Of a stretch of 64,000 nt of DNA, positions 44,335-54,033 are shown one piece after another. A program made the translations under genes and the position numbers. Position 1 is the stretch's first letter. Every line of letters starts with the position of its first letter. The DNA is taken from NCBI RefSeq assembly GCF_009859475.1, contig NZ_CP044549.1:5683501-5747500 (forward strand). The letters run 5' to 3'. Source of the stretch: Hydrogenophaga sp. BPS33. GTDB taxonomy: Bacteria; Pseudomonadota; Gammaproteobacteria; Burkholderiales; Burkholderiaceae_C. Under the pieces are notes generated by a model. That model was not told where the DNA came from. It was given only the letters and a program-made list of their open reading frames with translations, and did no database searches.

Positions 44335-44695
44335 TCAAGGCCTGAGCGCCCGCGCGCATCGCACACCGGCAAAGACCGCTTGGCCGGCAGGTGCCCATCC
44401 GAGTAGCCGTCTTTGGGCCGTGTGAAGGTCCCTGCCGCGCAATGCTCGGCGTTCACATGGGGATAGATGGCGGTGATGACCTGAGAATTGCCCCCCACGC
44501 TGCGGCGGCTCGCCGTGGTGTCGTCCGGCGCAAAGACATAACCCGACGGGTAGACGCTGCCATACGTCAACACCTGAACGTCCATCTTGACCGTGTTGGC
44601 GTGGCACTCCCACCTTCACGCTCACCTTCGCGTCCGCCTCCGCAGGCGGCCAACACGACCACCAGGCTGGCGAGCCATCGGCGTGCGACCTTCAA
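44335..44695 (-). pseudogene. Decayed, internally deleted duplicate of the neighbouring lipoprotein gene
   Basis: Read on the minus strand from TTG 44695: KVARRWLASLVVVLAACGGG (lipoprotein signal), then, in another frame, VQVLTYGSVYPSGYVFAPDDTT and SVGG, and finally, in a third frame, VFAGVRCARALRP. These match VQVLTYGSLHQGGYVFALDDTT, SVGG and SIPVRCVRAFRP of the gene at 44726-45730. Most of the middle is missing and frames are broken, so this is a dead tandem copy. Confidence 0.75.
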
Positions 44696-44725
44696 TGCAA
44701 CATCGCCAACGGCCTTGCTCTTCTT

Positions 44726-45730
44726 TCACGGGCGGAAGGCGCGCACGCAACGCACCGGGATGCTCGAGCCGACACGGTCGAACCGAAGTTGGTTGGAATC
44801 CCCTCCAATTGAATACTGCTGCACCCAGGCGGGGGCCTGCCCCGCGGGCGCGGTGCTCGATGCGGTGGACGTCCAGTACACACTCGGGACCATTGCGTCG
44901 GCATACCCCTTCTTCACCAGATTCAGGAAGATGTTCTGCTGCCGCGGAGCCGCGCGCGATCCGCACCCGGATGCCGAGCCGTTGTCATCCACGCCCATCT
45001 CGCAGACCGATGGCAGGTACCAGTCGTCATAGCCTTCGTCGATGAAGGCGGAGCAGCGTCCGGCGGCGTAGGCCAGCGGGCTGTCGCGCAAGGCCTCGTA
45101 GTGCTTCACCACGGTTGCCGTGTTGCAAGCACCGTCGCTGGCGCCCACACAGGGCGCCACCGACAACTCGTCGACGCCGGCCATGGCATCGGCGTTGGTC
45201 GACCATGCGGGGTAGGCGGCCTCTTCTCGCCGGGCCATGACCTTGCCCCCTACGCTGCCGGTGTCGGGCGTGGTGTCGTCCAGGGCAAACACGTAGCCAC
45301 CCTGGTGCAGGCTGCCGTATGTCAGCACCTGCACGGTGGGTGTGACGGTGTTGGTGTTGCTGCCGCGGATGGGCAGTGCCACCGGCGCGGTGGTGGCGGC
45401 TGCCCCCGGCGTCACGGTGAACGAGCAACTCTCCAGAGGGGCCAAGGTGCCACAATCGCCGACGACCGTGGTGTCCGCAGGGAGCACCACGGCCGGGTCC
45501 AGTGCCACGTTCTGTGCGGTGACATGGGTGCTGGTGTTGGTCACGGTCAGCACGCGCGGCGTGCCGGGAATGGCAGAGGGAAGCGCGGCCGGTTGGCGCG
45601 CGGCCAAGGCCAATTCGGACACGCTCACAGACAGCACAGCCTCTGGCGGGTTGCCGCCGCCGCCACAGGCAGAAAGCGACAACGAAACACAGGCGAGGAT
45701 GGAAACCAGACCAAGATGGCGAACAAACAT
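44726..45730 (-). CDS. DUF1566-like lipoprotein
   Basis: 334 residues from ATG 45730 (GGGGGT upstream; 45742 is an alternative). Lipobox SLSAC about residue 22 after a signal peptide, then a beta-rich segment (about 30-140) with GDCGTLAPLESCSFTV, and a C-terminal DUF1566-type part (about 145-334): GYDDWYLPSVCEMG, VYWTSTASST and SIPVRCVRAFRP. Such proteins are surface lipoproteins of unknown role. A broken copy lies directly downstream. Confidence 0.8.
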   Translation of the reverse strand: MFVRHLGLVSILACVSLSLSACGGGGNPPEAVLSVSVSELALAARQPAALPSAIPGTPRVLTVTNTSTHVTAQNVALDPAVVLPADTTVVGDCGTLAPLESCSFTVTPGAAATTAPVALPIRGSNTNTVTPTVQVLTYGSLHQGGYVFALDDTTPDTGSVGGKVMARREEAAYPAWSTNADAMAGVDELSVAPCVGASDGACNTATVVKHYEALRDSPLAYAAGRCSAFIDEGYDDWYLPSVCEMGVDDNGSASGCGSRAAPRQQNIFLNLVKKGYADAMVPSVYWTSTASSTAPAGQAPAWVQQYSIGGDSNQLRFDRVGSSIPVRCVRAFRP

Positions 45731-45811
45731 GGATACCCCCATAAGGTATTAATAAATTAAAGAAAAAGCCAAAAATTATAGATCTTTAAATTTACTTTTT
45801 TGCACTTATCC

Positions 45812-47275
45812 ATGCCCTATCCTTCCGCCGCCCGGTTTCCCCACAACAAAGGGCTCCACATCCCGATCCCGTTGCGCAGCCCGTTGAAAGTCATCGCCCA
45901 GACGATGGCCGCCCTGCTGCTCGTGCTCGGGTTGGTCGGCTGCAAAAGCCTGCCGCGCGTGGTGCCCGACCTGGAGCGCCGCCCTCCGCCGGTGCGGCTG
46001 GAGGGCTCCCAGGGCCCGCTGTCGGCCGAGCGCAGTCGGGCCATCCTGGAACGCCTGCGCGCGAGCGGCCAGGGCAGCGACGTGCTGTCGCGCCACCTCG
46101 CGGTGGAGGAGGCTGTCGTCGGCAGCCCGCTGACGGTGGGCAACAAGGCGGTGCTACTGGAAGACGGCCCCGCCACCTACCGCGCGATGCTCGCGGCGAT
46201 CGAGGCGGCCAAGGACCATATCCACCTGGAAACCTACATCCTGGACGACGACGACATCGGCCAGCAGTTCGCCAACGCCCTGATCGCCAAGCAGCGGCAA
46301 GGCGTTCAGGTGCTGCTGATCCACGACAGCGTGGGCACGCTGCGCACGCCCGACGCGTTCTTCCAGCGGCTCACGGACACGGGCATTCGGGTGCTGGAGT
46401 TCAACCCGCTCAATCCGGCGCTGGCGCGCACCACTTGGGAGCTCAACGAGCGCGACCACCGCAAGCTGCTCATCGTCGACGGGCGCATCGCGTTCCTCGG
46501 CGGTATCAACATCAGCGGGGTGTATTCCAGCGGGTCCTTCGCCTCAGGTGGCCGTAGCGGCACGGGCGACGGCAAGACGGATGACACACCCTGGCGCGAT
46601 ACGCATATCCAGTTGCAGGGACCGGTGGTGGCCGAATTCCAGAAGATGTTCCTCGACACCTGGAAAACCCAGAAGGGCGAGGCTTATACCGAGCGCGATT
46701 TCTACCCGACGCCAGATCTGGCCGGCCGCCATGTGGTGCGCGCCATCGCCAGTTCGCCTCAGGACAACTACAGCCAGATCTACGCCACGCTGCTGTCCGC
46801 GATCGGCAGCGCCGAATCGACGGTGTACCTGACCAACGCCTATTTCGCACCCGATCCGCAATTGCTCGAAGCCCTGCAGGATGCCGCGGCACGCGGCGTC
46901 GACGTGCGCCTGATCCTGCCCAGCAAGACCGACTCGTGGCTGATCTTTCATGCAGGGCGCAACTACTACACGCAGTTGCTCAAGGCGGGCGTGAAGATCT
47001 ACGAACGACAGGGCGTGATCCTGCACACCAAGGCCGGCTTGATCGATGGCGTATGGTCCACCATCGGCTCGACCAACCTGGACTGGCGCAGCTTCCTGCA
47101 CAACTACGAGGTGAACGCGGTGGTGCTGGGCACCGAGTTCGGTGATCAGCTGCAAAAGCTGTTCAACGCGGACCTGGCCGAGTCCAAACAGATCACCTTG
47201 CACGAGTGGACGCGCCGCGGACTGCTGCTGCGTGCCAAGGAGCTCTTTGCACGCGCCTGGGAATACTGGCTCTGA
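45812..47275 (+). CDS. Phospholipase D / cardiolipin synthase-like lipoprotein
   Basis: 487 residues. A signal-like hydrophobic segment ends in LVGC (C44), so it may be a lipoprotein. Two PLD domains with HKD motifs: H216-K218-D223 (DHRKLLIVDGRIAFLGG) and H405-K407-D412 (LHTKAGLIDGVWSTIGSTN). A Gly/Ser-rich insert (about 238-262) separates the first motif from WRDTHIQLQGP. The domain layout fits ClsB/ClsC-type cardiolipin synthases. It is divergent from the lipoprotein gene. Confidence 0.88.
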   Translation: MPYPSAARFPHNKGLHIPIPLRSPLKVIAQTMAALLLVLGLVGCKSLPRVVPDLERRPPPVRLEGSQGPLSAERSRAILERLRASGQGSDVLSRHLAVEEAVVGSPLTVGNKAVLLEDGPATYRAMLAAIEAAKDHIHLETYILDDDDIGQQFANALIAKQRQGVQVLLIHDSVGTLRTPDAFFQRLTDTGIRVLEFNPLNPALARTTWELNERDHRKLLIVDGRIAFLGGINISGVYSSGSFASGGRSGTGDGKTDDTPWRDTHIQLQGPVVAEFQKMFLDTWKTQKGEAYTERDFYPTPDLAGRHVVRAIASSPQDNYSQIYATLLSAIGSAESTVYLTNAYFAPDPQLLEALQDAAARGVDVRLILPSKTDSWLIFHAGRNYYTQLLKAGVKIYERQGVILHTKAGLIDGVWSTIGSTNLDWRSFLHNYEVNAVVLGTEFGDQLQKLFNADLAESKQITLHEWTRRGLLLRAKELFARAWEYWL

Positions 47276-47341
47276 GAGGCTGAGAGTCTTTTTCTCATCC
47301 CCGCTCACCACCCCAAAAAAACGCTCAACCTCTGAGAACGC

Positions 47342-47851
47342 TCACCCGCCCGGCATGCGTGGCGCGGGGGGCGGCAAGGGCGAAGACAGAGGCGCCGCCG
47401 GTGGCGTGGGCTCCATCGGCGTGGAGGGCATCGGAGGCGGTGGCGCGGGCATGGGCGGCAAGGGCTCTTGCGTCACGAGTTCCCGGATGGTGCCGCCAGC
47501 GGCCACCGAGCCCGACACCTGGCCCTCACCGCGCGCCATGCGCTCGCAGCGCGCTTGGTCGGCCGGTGGATGCGCCTTGCAGCGCTGCAACGCGTTGCGC
47601 TCCAGTTCGGCAGCCGTTGGGCCGCGCAGGCCCTGGCGCAAGGCTTGCGCACGGTGGGCGCCGGCATCGCGCAGGCAACTGGTGCGGTCCTGGTTGGGGC
47701 TGAGCGCCTGGCAGGCGGCGCGGTCGCTTTTGTAGGCCGCTTCGATGGCCGCCTTCTCCGAGGGTGTGACGGCCCAGGCAGCGGGCAGGCAGACCGCGAA
47801 AACCGCCGTGGCCAGCCAGGTGCGCGAATGGACCGAGAAAGATGTTGACAT
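47342..47851 (-). CDS. Hypothetical periplasmic protein with Pro-rich tail
   Basis: 169 residues from ATG 47851 (GGAGGTCACACC). Signal peptide (LATAVFAVCLPAAWA), four Cys in the mature part (ACQAL, SCLRDAGAH, RCKAHPP, RCERMA) likely forming disulfides, and a Pro-rich C-terminal tail (about 128-169). No family recognised. Convergent with the PLD gene, 66 bp apart. Confidence 0.7.
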   Translation of the reverse strand: MSTSFSVHSRTWLATAVFAVCLPAAWAVTPSEKAAIEAAYKSDRAACQALSPNQDRTSCLRDAGAHRAQALRQGLRGPTAAELERNALQRCKAHPPADQARCERMARGEGQVSGSVAAGGTIRELVTQEPLPPMPAPPPPMPSTPMEPTPPAAPLSSPLPPPAPRMPGG

Positions 47852-47967
47852 GGTGTGACCTCCTGAAACGAAGTGGCGCCATGAAGGGTCGCCGCCTCTG
47901 GAAGTCCCATGCTAGGAAGGCCCGTGCAGGGCGTCTGTAGGCCCCGTCCGACCCGGGCCTCGGAGAT

Positions 47968-48417
47968 TCACTCCCAGTGCAGCTCGAGCAGCTTCCAGCC
48001 GTCGCCCTCCAGGCGCCACTGCAGCCGCACGGCATAAGGCTGCGCGCGTTCGGGGATGAGGCCCTGAGCCCCGGTCACCACCACCTTCGCCTCGGTGTGG
48101 CCGACCTGCGAAGTACCGCTGTCGATGCGGCTGTTGCGCGAAACAGCCAGGATCTTGATGGTGGCGTAGCGCATGAAGGTCAAGGTCATGGTGCGCTGGG
48201 CCCATTCGCGGCCCATGCCCTCGCCAGCCTGGAAATTCGGGTGCAGCTGGTCCATGACCGCGCTGGCCTTCCTGGCCTCCAGGTTGTCTTGCAGTTGCTG
48301 CACGGCGGCATCGAGGGCGGTCTTGGGGTCGGTCTTGCCGCAACCGGCCAGGGACAGCGCCACCAACGCGAGAACACACAGGCGACGCAACGGGGAAGTG
48401 GCGGCAAGGAAACGCAT
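47968..48417 (-). CDS. Hypothetical lipoprotein
   Basis: 149 residues from ATG 48417. Lipobox LSLAGC about residue 25, then a small alpha+beta domain: KTALDAAVQQLQDNLEARK, VMDQLHPNFQAGEGMGREW, and AVRLQWRLEGDGWKLLELHWE in parts. It resembles NTF2-like lipoproteins but is not assigned. It lies downstream of arsC in the same direction, 25 bp away. Confidence 0.68.
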   Translation of the reverse strand: MRFLAATSPLRRLCVLALVALSLAGCGKTDPKTALDAAVQQLQDNLEARKASAVMDQLHPNFQAGEGMGREWAQRTMTLTFMRYATIKILAVSRNSRIDSGTSQVGHTEAKVVVTGAQGLIPERAQPYAVRLQWRLEGDGWKLLELHWE

Positions 48418-48442
48418 GTCTTGAAAGTCCTTCACGATGCTC

Positions 48443-48799
48443 TCAGGCCACGAGATCGAGCACGAGCTCGGCGGGCCGGCACAGGCGCGCACCCTTGGAC
48501 GTGACCACGATGGGCCGGTTCATCAGAATGGGATGGGCCAGCATCGCATCGACGAGTTGCGCGTCCGTGGCACCCGGTGCATCCAGCCCCAGCTCGACGA
48601 ACAAGGGCTCCTTGCGGCGCACGATGTCGATCACGGCTTGGCCCGTGGCGGCAATGACCTGGAGCAGCGTGTCGCGCGAAGGTGGCGTCTTCAGGTACTC
48701 GATCACCTCGGGCTCGATGCCGCGCTCGCGCAGCAGCGCCAAGGTGTTGCGCGAGGTGCCGCACCGGGGGTTGTGGTAGATCGTGACCGGACGGTTCAT
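48443..48799 (-). CDS. arsC: Arsenate reductase (glutaredoxin-linked), ArsC family
   Basis: 118 residues. The active-site Cys C13 is in YHNPRCGTSRNTLALL, with conserved Arg in PILMNRPIVV. It would reduce arsenate to arsenite with glutathione/glutaredoxin. No other ars gene (arsB, arsR, arsH) is adjacent, so it may act as a general member of the ArsC/YffB family instead. ATG 48799 lies 34 bp from the convergent IclR end. Confidence 0.88.
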   Translation of the reverse strand: MNRPVTIYHNPRCGTSRNTLALLRERGIEPEVIEYLKTPPSRDTLLQVIAATGQAVIDIVRRKEPLFVELGLDAPGATDAQLVDAMLAHPILMNRPIVVTSKGARLCRPAELVLDLVA

Positions 48800-48833
48800 G
48801 TTCGCTTTCTCGCAGACAGGAGGAGGGAAAAGT

Positions 48834-49613
48834 TCAGAGCATAGGCCGCATCGCGCGCGCCGTGTCCTGCAGCACCGGCAGGATGCGCTTGACCGCGACC
48901 TCGGTCGACTCGTTGTTCATCGGCATGGTCACGCTCAACGCGCCCAGCAGCGCGTCGTTGTGGTCGTACAGCGGCACGGCAATGCCGCGGAAGTTCACCT
49001 CCAGCTGCTGCTCGGAAATCGCCCATCCCCGTTCGCGTGTATGGGCGATCGACTGGCGCAACACGTCCTTGTCGATCACGGAGTGGGAGGTGAAAGGGCG
49101 CAAGATCTGGCGCTGGAGCCAGGGATCCGAAAAGGCGCTGCCCATTGCGCCCAGAATCGCCAGGCCCGCGGCCGTCAGGTGCGCCTGCACGCGCGAACCC
49201 AGCATGTAACCGGTGTTGAAGTGGCGGTGGGTGCCACTGCGCGCGATGTACACGACTTCGTCACGGGCCAGCACCGCGGCAAACGCGGTCTCGCCCGTGC
49301 CGGCGGTCACGCGCTGCAGGTAGGGCTGCACGGCGCGCGGCAGACGCGCCGACTCCAGATAGGCCTGGCCCAGGCGCAGGATGCGGGGTGCCAGCCAGTA
49401 CAGCTTGCCATCGGTGTCCATGTAGCCCATGTGCGCCAGCGTGAGCAAGTGGCGCCGAGCCGCCGTGCGCGTCATGCCACAGCGCGCGGCGACCTGGGTG
49501 GCCGTCAGGCGCGGGTGCTCGGCATCGAACACCTCGATGATCGACAAGCCCTTCTCCAGCCCGGCGATCCAGTCGCGGCGGTCCAGCTCGGCGCCGCCTC
49601 CGGGGGTTGCCAT
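48834..49613 (-). CDS. IclR-family regulator, PcaU/PobR-like
   Basis: 259 residues from ATG 49613 (MATPGGG); an upstream ATG at 49643 is possible. RDWIAGLEKGLSIIEVFD and RCGMTRTAARRHLLTL form the winged helix of the PcaU/PobR type, followed by the IclR effector domain. It is divergent from the HPPD-like / TIM-barrel pair that makes protocatechuate in related bacteria, so it likely controls those genes in response to an aromatic acid. Confidence 0.86.
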   Translation of the reverse strand: MATPGGGAELDRRDWIAGLEKGLSIIEVFDAEHPRLTATQVAARCGMTRTAARRHLLTLAHMGYMDTDGKLYWLAPRILRLGQAYLESARLPRAVQPYLQRVTAGTGETAFAAVLARDEVVYIARSGTHRHFNTGYMLGSRVQAHLTAAGLAILGAMGSAFSDPWLQRQILRPFTSHSVIDKDVLRQSIAHTRERGWAISEQQLEVNFRGIAVPLYDHNDALLGALSVTMPMNNESTEVAVKRILPVLQDTARAMRPML

Positions 49614-49765
49614 AGCGGAAATCAAAGGTCGGGATGCGCCCATGGCGTGCGATGATCGTTCACATTGGATCAATGATCGTAACGTCCTGAGCAACGGCAT
49701 CGCGATTGCCGCCGCGCACTGGCCTATATTTCCTTCACCCTTCCCAAGAACCGTGGAGACCCGTG

Positions 49766-50680
49766 ATGAGTGATTTCCTGCTCAACCCGCAGGCAGACCG
49801 AGAACCCTTGCAGGCCTCGTTCAGCGATGCGGCCAACCCGCTGGGCCTGGACGGCATCGAATTCATCGAATACGCCACCGCCAAGCCCCAGGCCCTGGGT
49901 CAGGTGCTGGAGACGATGGGCTTTCGCCCGGTGGCGCGGCACCGCTCGCGCGAGGTGCTGCTGTACCGCCAGGGCGGCCTCAACATCGTGGTGAACGCCA
50001 ACCCGGTGGACGCGCTGGGCGCGGGCCACGGCAGCGAGACGCCGGCCATCTCGGCCATGGCGCTGCGCGTGCGCGACGCGCGCGCCGCTTACCACTATGT
50101 GCTGGAGCGCGGTGCCTGGGCGGTGCCGACACATGCCGAGGTCATGGAGCTCAACATTCCGGCGATCCATGGCGCGGGCGGCAGCCGCATCTACTTCGTG
50201 GACCGCTACCAGGAGTTCTCGATCTACGACGTGGACTTCGTGCCCATTCCCTCGGTGGACCAACGCCCGCCAGCCACCGCGGGCATCCACTTCTTCGGTG
50301 TCGTGCAATACATCGGGCCAGGCCGCAGCAACGACTGGATCGCGTTCTACAACGAGCTCTTCGGCACCGAGCTGATTCCCGACGAGCAGCGCTTCGGCAT
50401 CATGCCCAAGGGCACCTTGCTGCGCACGCCCTCGGTGAACCCCGCGCAAAGCTTCATGCTGCAGCTGATCGAGCCCGAGGTGAACGTGGTCGACGTCGAC
50501 GAGCGCCTGCAGCGCATCGGCCTGGGCGTGCCCGATGTGCTCGAAGCGGTGAAAGCCCTGCGCGCGCTGGGGGTGGAGTTCGTCGAGACCCAGGCAGCCC
50601 ATACCGAACAGCGCGGCGCGATCAGCAAGACCTACCTGGGCTCGGTGGTGTTCGAGCTGGTCCACAGCGAAAAGGCTTGA
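49766..50680 (+). CDS. HPPD-like (VOC) protein, half of a split QuiC-type dehydroshikimate dehydratase
   Basis: 304 residues with two glyoxalase/HPPD-type domains: HRSREVLLYRQGGLNIVVN and GSRIYFVDRYQEFSIYD in the first, GIHFFGVVQYIGPGRSNDWIAFY and LGSVVFELVH in the second. Iron-ligand-like H175 and E297 are present, but the position of the second HPPD histidine (QHIAL in HPPD) reads QRIGL with R250, so dioxygenase activity is doubtful. In Pseudomonas QuiC a similar domain is fused to the TIM barrel encoded next; here they are separate genes 4 bp apart. The likely role is structural or catalytic help in making protocatechuate. Confidence 0.75.
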   Translation: MSDFLLNPQADREPLQASFSDAANPLGLDGIEFIEYATAKPQALGQVLETMGFRPVARHRSREVLLYRQGGLNIVVNANPVDALGAGHGSETPAISAMALRVRDARAAYHYVLERGAWAVPTHAEVMELNIPAIHGAGGSRIYFVDRYQEFSIYDVDFVPIPSVDQRPPATAGIHFFGVVQYIGPGRSNDWIAFYNELFGTELIPDEQRFGIMPKGTLLRTPSVNPAQSFMLQLIEPEVNVVDVDERLQRIGLGVPDVLEAVKALRALGVEFVETQAAHTEQRGAISKTYLGSVVFELVHSEKA

Positions 50681-50684
50681 CGCC

Positions 50685-51599
50685 ATGGCCACACCGAACC
50701 GCGCCGAGATCGAAGCCCTGAGCGGCTTCGGCATGGACACCATCACCCTTGCCGGTCCACTGGAAGCGAAGCTCGCGGCCATGCGCGAGGCCGGGTTCAC
50801 GCAGGTCATGCTCAAGGCCAACGACCTCGTCGGCCACCCCGGTGGACTGAACGCCGCTGTGCAGGCCGTGAAAGACAGCGGCCTTCGCGGCACGGGCTTT
50901 CAGGTGCTGCGCGATTTCGAAGGTCTGTCCGGCCACCTGCACCACTACAAGATCGACATCGCCAAGAGCATGCTGGAGATGTGCGCGGCGCTGGGCTGCG
51001 AGGTCTTGCTCGCGTGCTCCTCGACGTCGGTGCACGCCACGCAAGACCTCGACCACATCGCGCGCGACCTGCGCAAGCTCGCCATGCTGGCCATTCCCTT
51101 CGGCATCCGCATCGCCTACGAAGGCTTGTCCTGGGGGCGCACCGTCAACGAATTCACCACCGCGTGGGACGTGGTCTGCCGCGCCGACTGCCCCAACCTG
51201 GGGTTGGGCATCGACTCGTTCCACATCTTCGCGGCCAAGACGTCGCTGGAAGAAATCGACTACCTCGACCCCTCAAAAATCTTTCTGGTGCAGCTGGCCG
51301 ACTTCATGTGGCAAGAGACCCGGACGTTCGAAGAACGCATGACCACCGCGCGCACCTTCCGCGTCTTCCCCGGCGAGGGCGTGCACAGCGAGCAGCTCGC
51401 CGAACTGGTGCTCAAGCTCGACGCGCTCGGTTACGCGGGGGACTACAGCTTCGAAGTCTTCAATGACGACTACCAGCAGATGCCCCTGCCCATGGTCGCC
51501 GAACGTGCGCGCCGCTCCGCGCTCTGGCTGGCCGAGGACGTGATGCGTCGATCAATGCCGCTGCCCAACCAGATGCGGTTGAAGACGGCTCGCGGCTGA
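50685..51599 (+). CDS. 3-dehydroshikimate dehydratase-like TIM-barrel protein
   Basis: 304 residues, xylose-isomerase-like TIM barrel: GFGMDTITLAGPLEAKLAAM, FQVLRDFEGL, IRIAYEGLSWGRTVN with metal-binding Glu, GLGIDSFHIFAAKTSL with Asp/His, and YSFEVFNDDYQQMP with terminal Glu. This matches the N-terminal catalytic half of QuiC/AsbF-type dehydratases, which turn 3-dehydroshikimate into protocatechuate. It starts 4 bp after the HPPD-like gene stop. Substrate is inferred from family and context. Confidence 0.82.
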   Translation: MATPNRAEIEALSGFGMDTITLAGPLEAKLAAMREAGFTQVMLKANDLVGHPGGLNAAVQAVKDSGLRGTGFQVLRDFEGLSGHLHHYKIDIAKSMLEMCAALGCEVLLACSSTSVHATQDLDHIARDLRKLAMLAIPFGIRIAYEGLSWGRTVNEFTTAWDVVCRADCPNLGLGIDSFHIFAAKTSLEEIDYLDPSKIFLVQLADFMWQETRTFEERMTTARTFRVFPGEGVHSEQLAELVLKLDALGYAGDYSFEVFNDDYQQMPLPMVAERARRSALWLAEDVMRRSMPLPNQMRLKTARG

Positions 51600-51603
51600 C
51601 CGG

Positions 51604-53031
51604 TCAGGCCGGCAGCATCGGGCCAGACTCTGCGGGCAAGGTCCACCAGAAGCGCGCGCCCTGTCCTGGCTCGCAAGCCGCACCCACCGAGCCACCATGC
51701 CACTCGACCACGCGCTTGACCACCGTCAGGCCCAGGCCCGTGCCCCCGACCTTGCGCTCGTCCAGGCGCGAGAACGGCTGGAACAATTCGCCCGACTTGG
51801 CCGGGTCGAAGCCTGGACCGTTGTCCGACACCGTGAAGCGCCAGAATGGCCCTTCGCGGGCCACATCGAGCTGCACACGCAAGCCGCCGTCACCGGCGCC
51901 GAACTTCAGGGCATTGCCCACGAGGTTCATCACCACATGCTGCATGAGGCTCGCTTCTGCCTGCACCACCGGCATGGGGTGCGCGCTTACCGCCTGTGCC
52001 GCTTGCGGATACTGCAAAGCCAACGAACCCAGGCACTCCTGCACCAGGGCCTGCATGTCCACTGGCGAGAGTTCGGGTGGACCGTGGTCCACGCGGGCGA
52101 GGTTGAGCAGGTTGTTGACCATGGTCGAGGCGCGCATCGCCTCGATGCGGATTCTCTCCAGACAATGTTGCGCGTCGGCCGGACGACCCGCGTGGTATTC
52201 CGCCAGCGCCGCCTCGGCCAGGCCTGCGGTGTTGCGCAACGGACCGCTCAAGTCGTGCGACACCATGCCGGCAAACGAACGCAGGCCCCGCACCATTTCT
52301 TCCAGTTGCTGCGTGCGACTGCGCACGCTGTCTTCCAGCGAGTCGGTCAGCTGCTGCAAGGCCTGCTCGGCCTTCACGCGCTCCCGAAGTTCGCGCGCGA
52401 TGACTTTCGATTCGCGTTGCTGGATCAGGGTCATGACGAACACGTACGCGATGCTGATGGGCAAGGGCGTGAGTTTGCGGAAGTTCAGCAACCCCATGTC
52501 GGTGGCCATGGCGACCACCAGCAGCAGCGGATACCCGAGAAACAGCACCGCCAGCACGATCTGCCCGGTCCAGCGCTCGCGCCACCACACCGAGACCAGC
52601 CAGATGGATGTCGCTACGAAGATCGCGGCAATCGTCATCGGACCGGCGAAAGCCCAGCCGTTCAGCAGCACGCTCATGGCCAACACCATCAGCGGCGCGC
52701 ACACCACGACGGACAGGAACACCTGCAGCGGCGACACCTTCTGCTGCCGCGAGAAACTGGCGTTCAGCCCGGCCAGCATGGCCGCCATCGCCAACAGCCC
52801 CAACAAGGAACCCACCGGGCCGGCCGCGTCGTCACTGAGCCAGCCCAGCGCCACCAATGAGCCGATGCTGCACTGCGTCGTGCCGAACAACACCGCCGAC
52901 CCCGCCAGCCACTTCACATAGGGCCAGGAGCGAGCACTGGCATAGGCCAGGAAAGTCGCGCCCAGCATGGCGATCAGGATCGCGGAGAGGATCCGGATAT
53001 CGATGAAGAACTGCAATACCGACAGGGTCAC
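51604..53031 (-). CDS. Integral-membrane sensor histidine kinase
   Basis: 475 residues from GTG 53031 (GGAAGACTCCAC upstream). About six membrane helices occupy residues 8-205, then a coiled coil, HisKA with H259 in SFAGMVSHDLSGPLRN, and an ATPase domain with NLVGNALKFG, VSDNGPGFD and GTGLGLTVV. No receiver or PAS domain. No response regulator lies next to it. The frame extends 53 codons upstream without a good start. Confidence 0.88.
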   Translation of the reverse strand: MTLSVLQFFIDIRILSAILIAMLGATFLAYASARSWPYVKWLAGSAVLFGTTQCSIGSLVALGWLSDDAAGPVGSLLGLLAMAAMLAGLNASFSRQQKVSPLQVFLSVVVCAPLMVLAMSVLLNGWAFAGPMTIAAIFVATSIWLVSVWWRERWTGQIVLAVLFLGYPLLLVVAMATDMGLLNFRKLTPLPISIAYVFVMTLIQQRESKVIARELRERVKAEQALQQLTDSLEDSVRSRTQQLEEMVRGLRSFAGMVSHDLSGPLRNTAGLAEAALAEYHAGRPADAQHCLERIRIEAMRASTMVNNLLNLARVDHGPPELSPVDMQALVQECLGSLALQYPQAAQAVSAHPMPVVQAEASLMQHVVMNLVGNALKFGAGDGGLRVQLDVAREGPFWRFTVSDNGPGFDPAKSGELFQPFSRLDERKVGGTGLGLTVVKRVVEWHGGSVGAACEPGQGARFWWTLPAESGPMLPA

Positions 53032-53095
53032 GTGGAGTCTTCCAGCACGGGGAAACGGGTGAGAGGTCCCTCCATGGGCAACCGCCGCAGTGTAG

Positions 53096-53442
<347 letters not shown>

Positions 53443-53443
<1 letters not shown>

Positions 53444-53988
53444 TGCGCCCCATGGCGAAAGGGCGTCACGCGGTGGTGGCGGGCACGGCCCACCCGGCCC
53501 TGCTGCGCGAATTGCTCACCCACCACGGTATCCAGCGCACGACCCTTCTCACGACGCGCCGGTTTTTGCGCATGCCCGCTGGCATGGACAACGCCGTGCT
53601 CGACGCCCACCGCTGGAGCGAAGGCCTGCCCTGCGCAGACCACGCCCTGTTGCTCTTCGGCGCGGTGCGGCGTGAGCGCGAAGCCTTGCTGTGGCACCCG
53701 CGGCGCGCCGACCTCGTGGCCCTGGCCACCGCATTGCACGGGCGTGGTGTCCGCACCCTGCAACTGGTGCTTCCGGGCGGCGTAGAGCCTTTGAGCACGG
53801 CAGAGCGGCGCGCCCTGAAGCAACTGGGGTTCGACCAGAGCGCCCGTGCACTGGCGCCCTCGTCCGTGGCCCCCACCAGCGGCTCATGGCCCGCGCGCCT
53901 GGCGGCGGGCATGATCCACATCATCCTGCTGTCGATGCAACAGGTCTCCGCTGCACAGGTGCGCCGGGGCCGAACACGCACACCCTGA
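53443..53988 (+). CDS. Hypothetical Rossmann-like protein
   Basis: 181 residues from ATG 53443. HAVVAGTAHPALLRELL near the start has a nucleotide-binding beta-alpha look, and HALLLFGAVRREREALLWHP and RTLQLVLPGGVEPL resemble short HTATIP2/NmrA-like epimerase proteins; the glycine motif is incomplete. It is coupled to the c-subunit-like gene by overlap of stop and start. Function unknown. Confidence 0.55.
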
Positions 53989-54033
53989 CTGTCCACGCAT
54001 CAAAGGCTATGTTCGGAAAATGGTTGTTCACGT

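Noticed and set aside
48443..48799. An arsenic resistance operon
   Set aside because: Only an ArsC-family gene is present; no arsR, arsB/acr3 or arsH next to it.
49766..50680. Annotation as true 4-hydroxyphenylpyruvate dioxygenase
   Set aside because: The second iron His position reads Arg, and the neighbour is a dehydroshikimate-dehydratase-like barrel, fitting a QuiC-type domain better.
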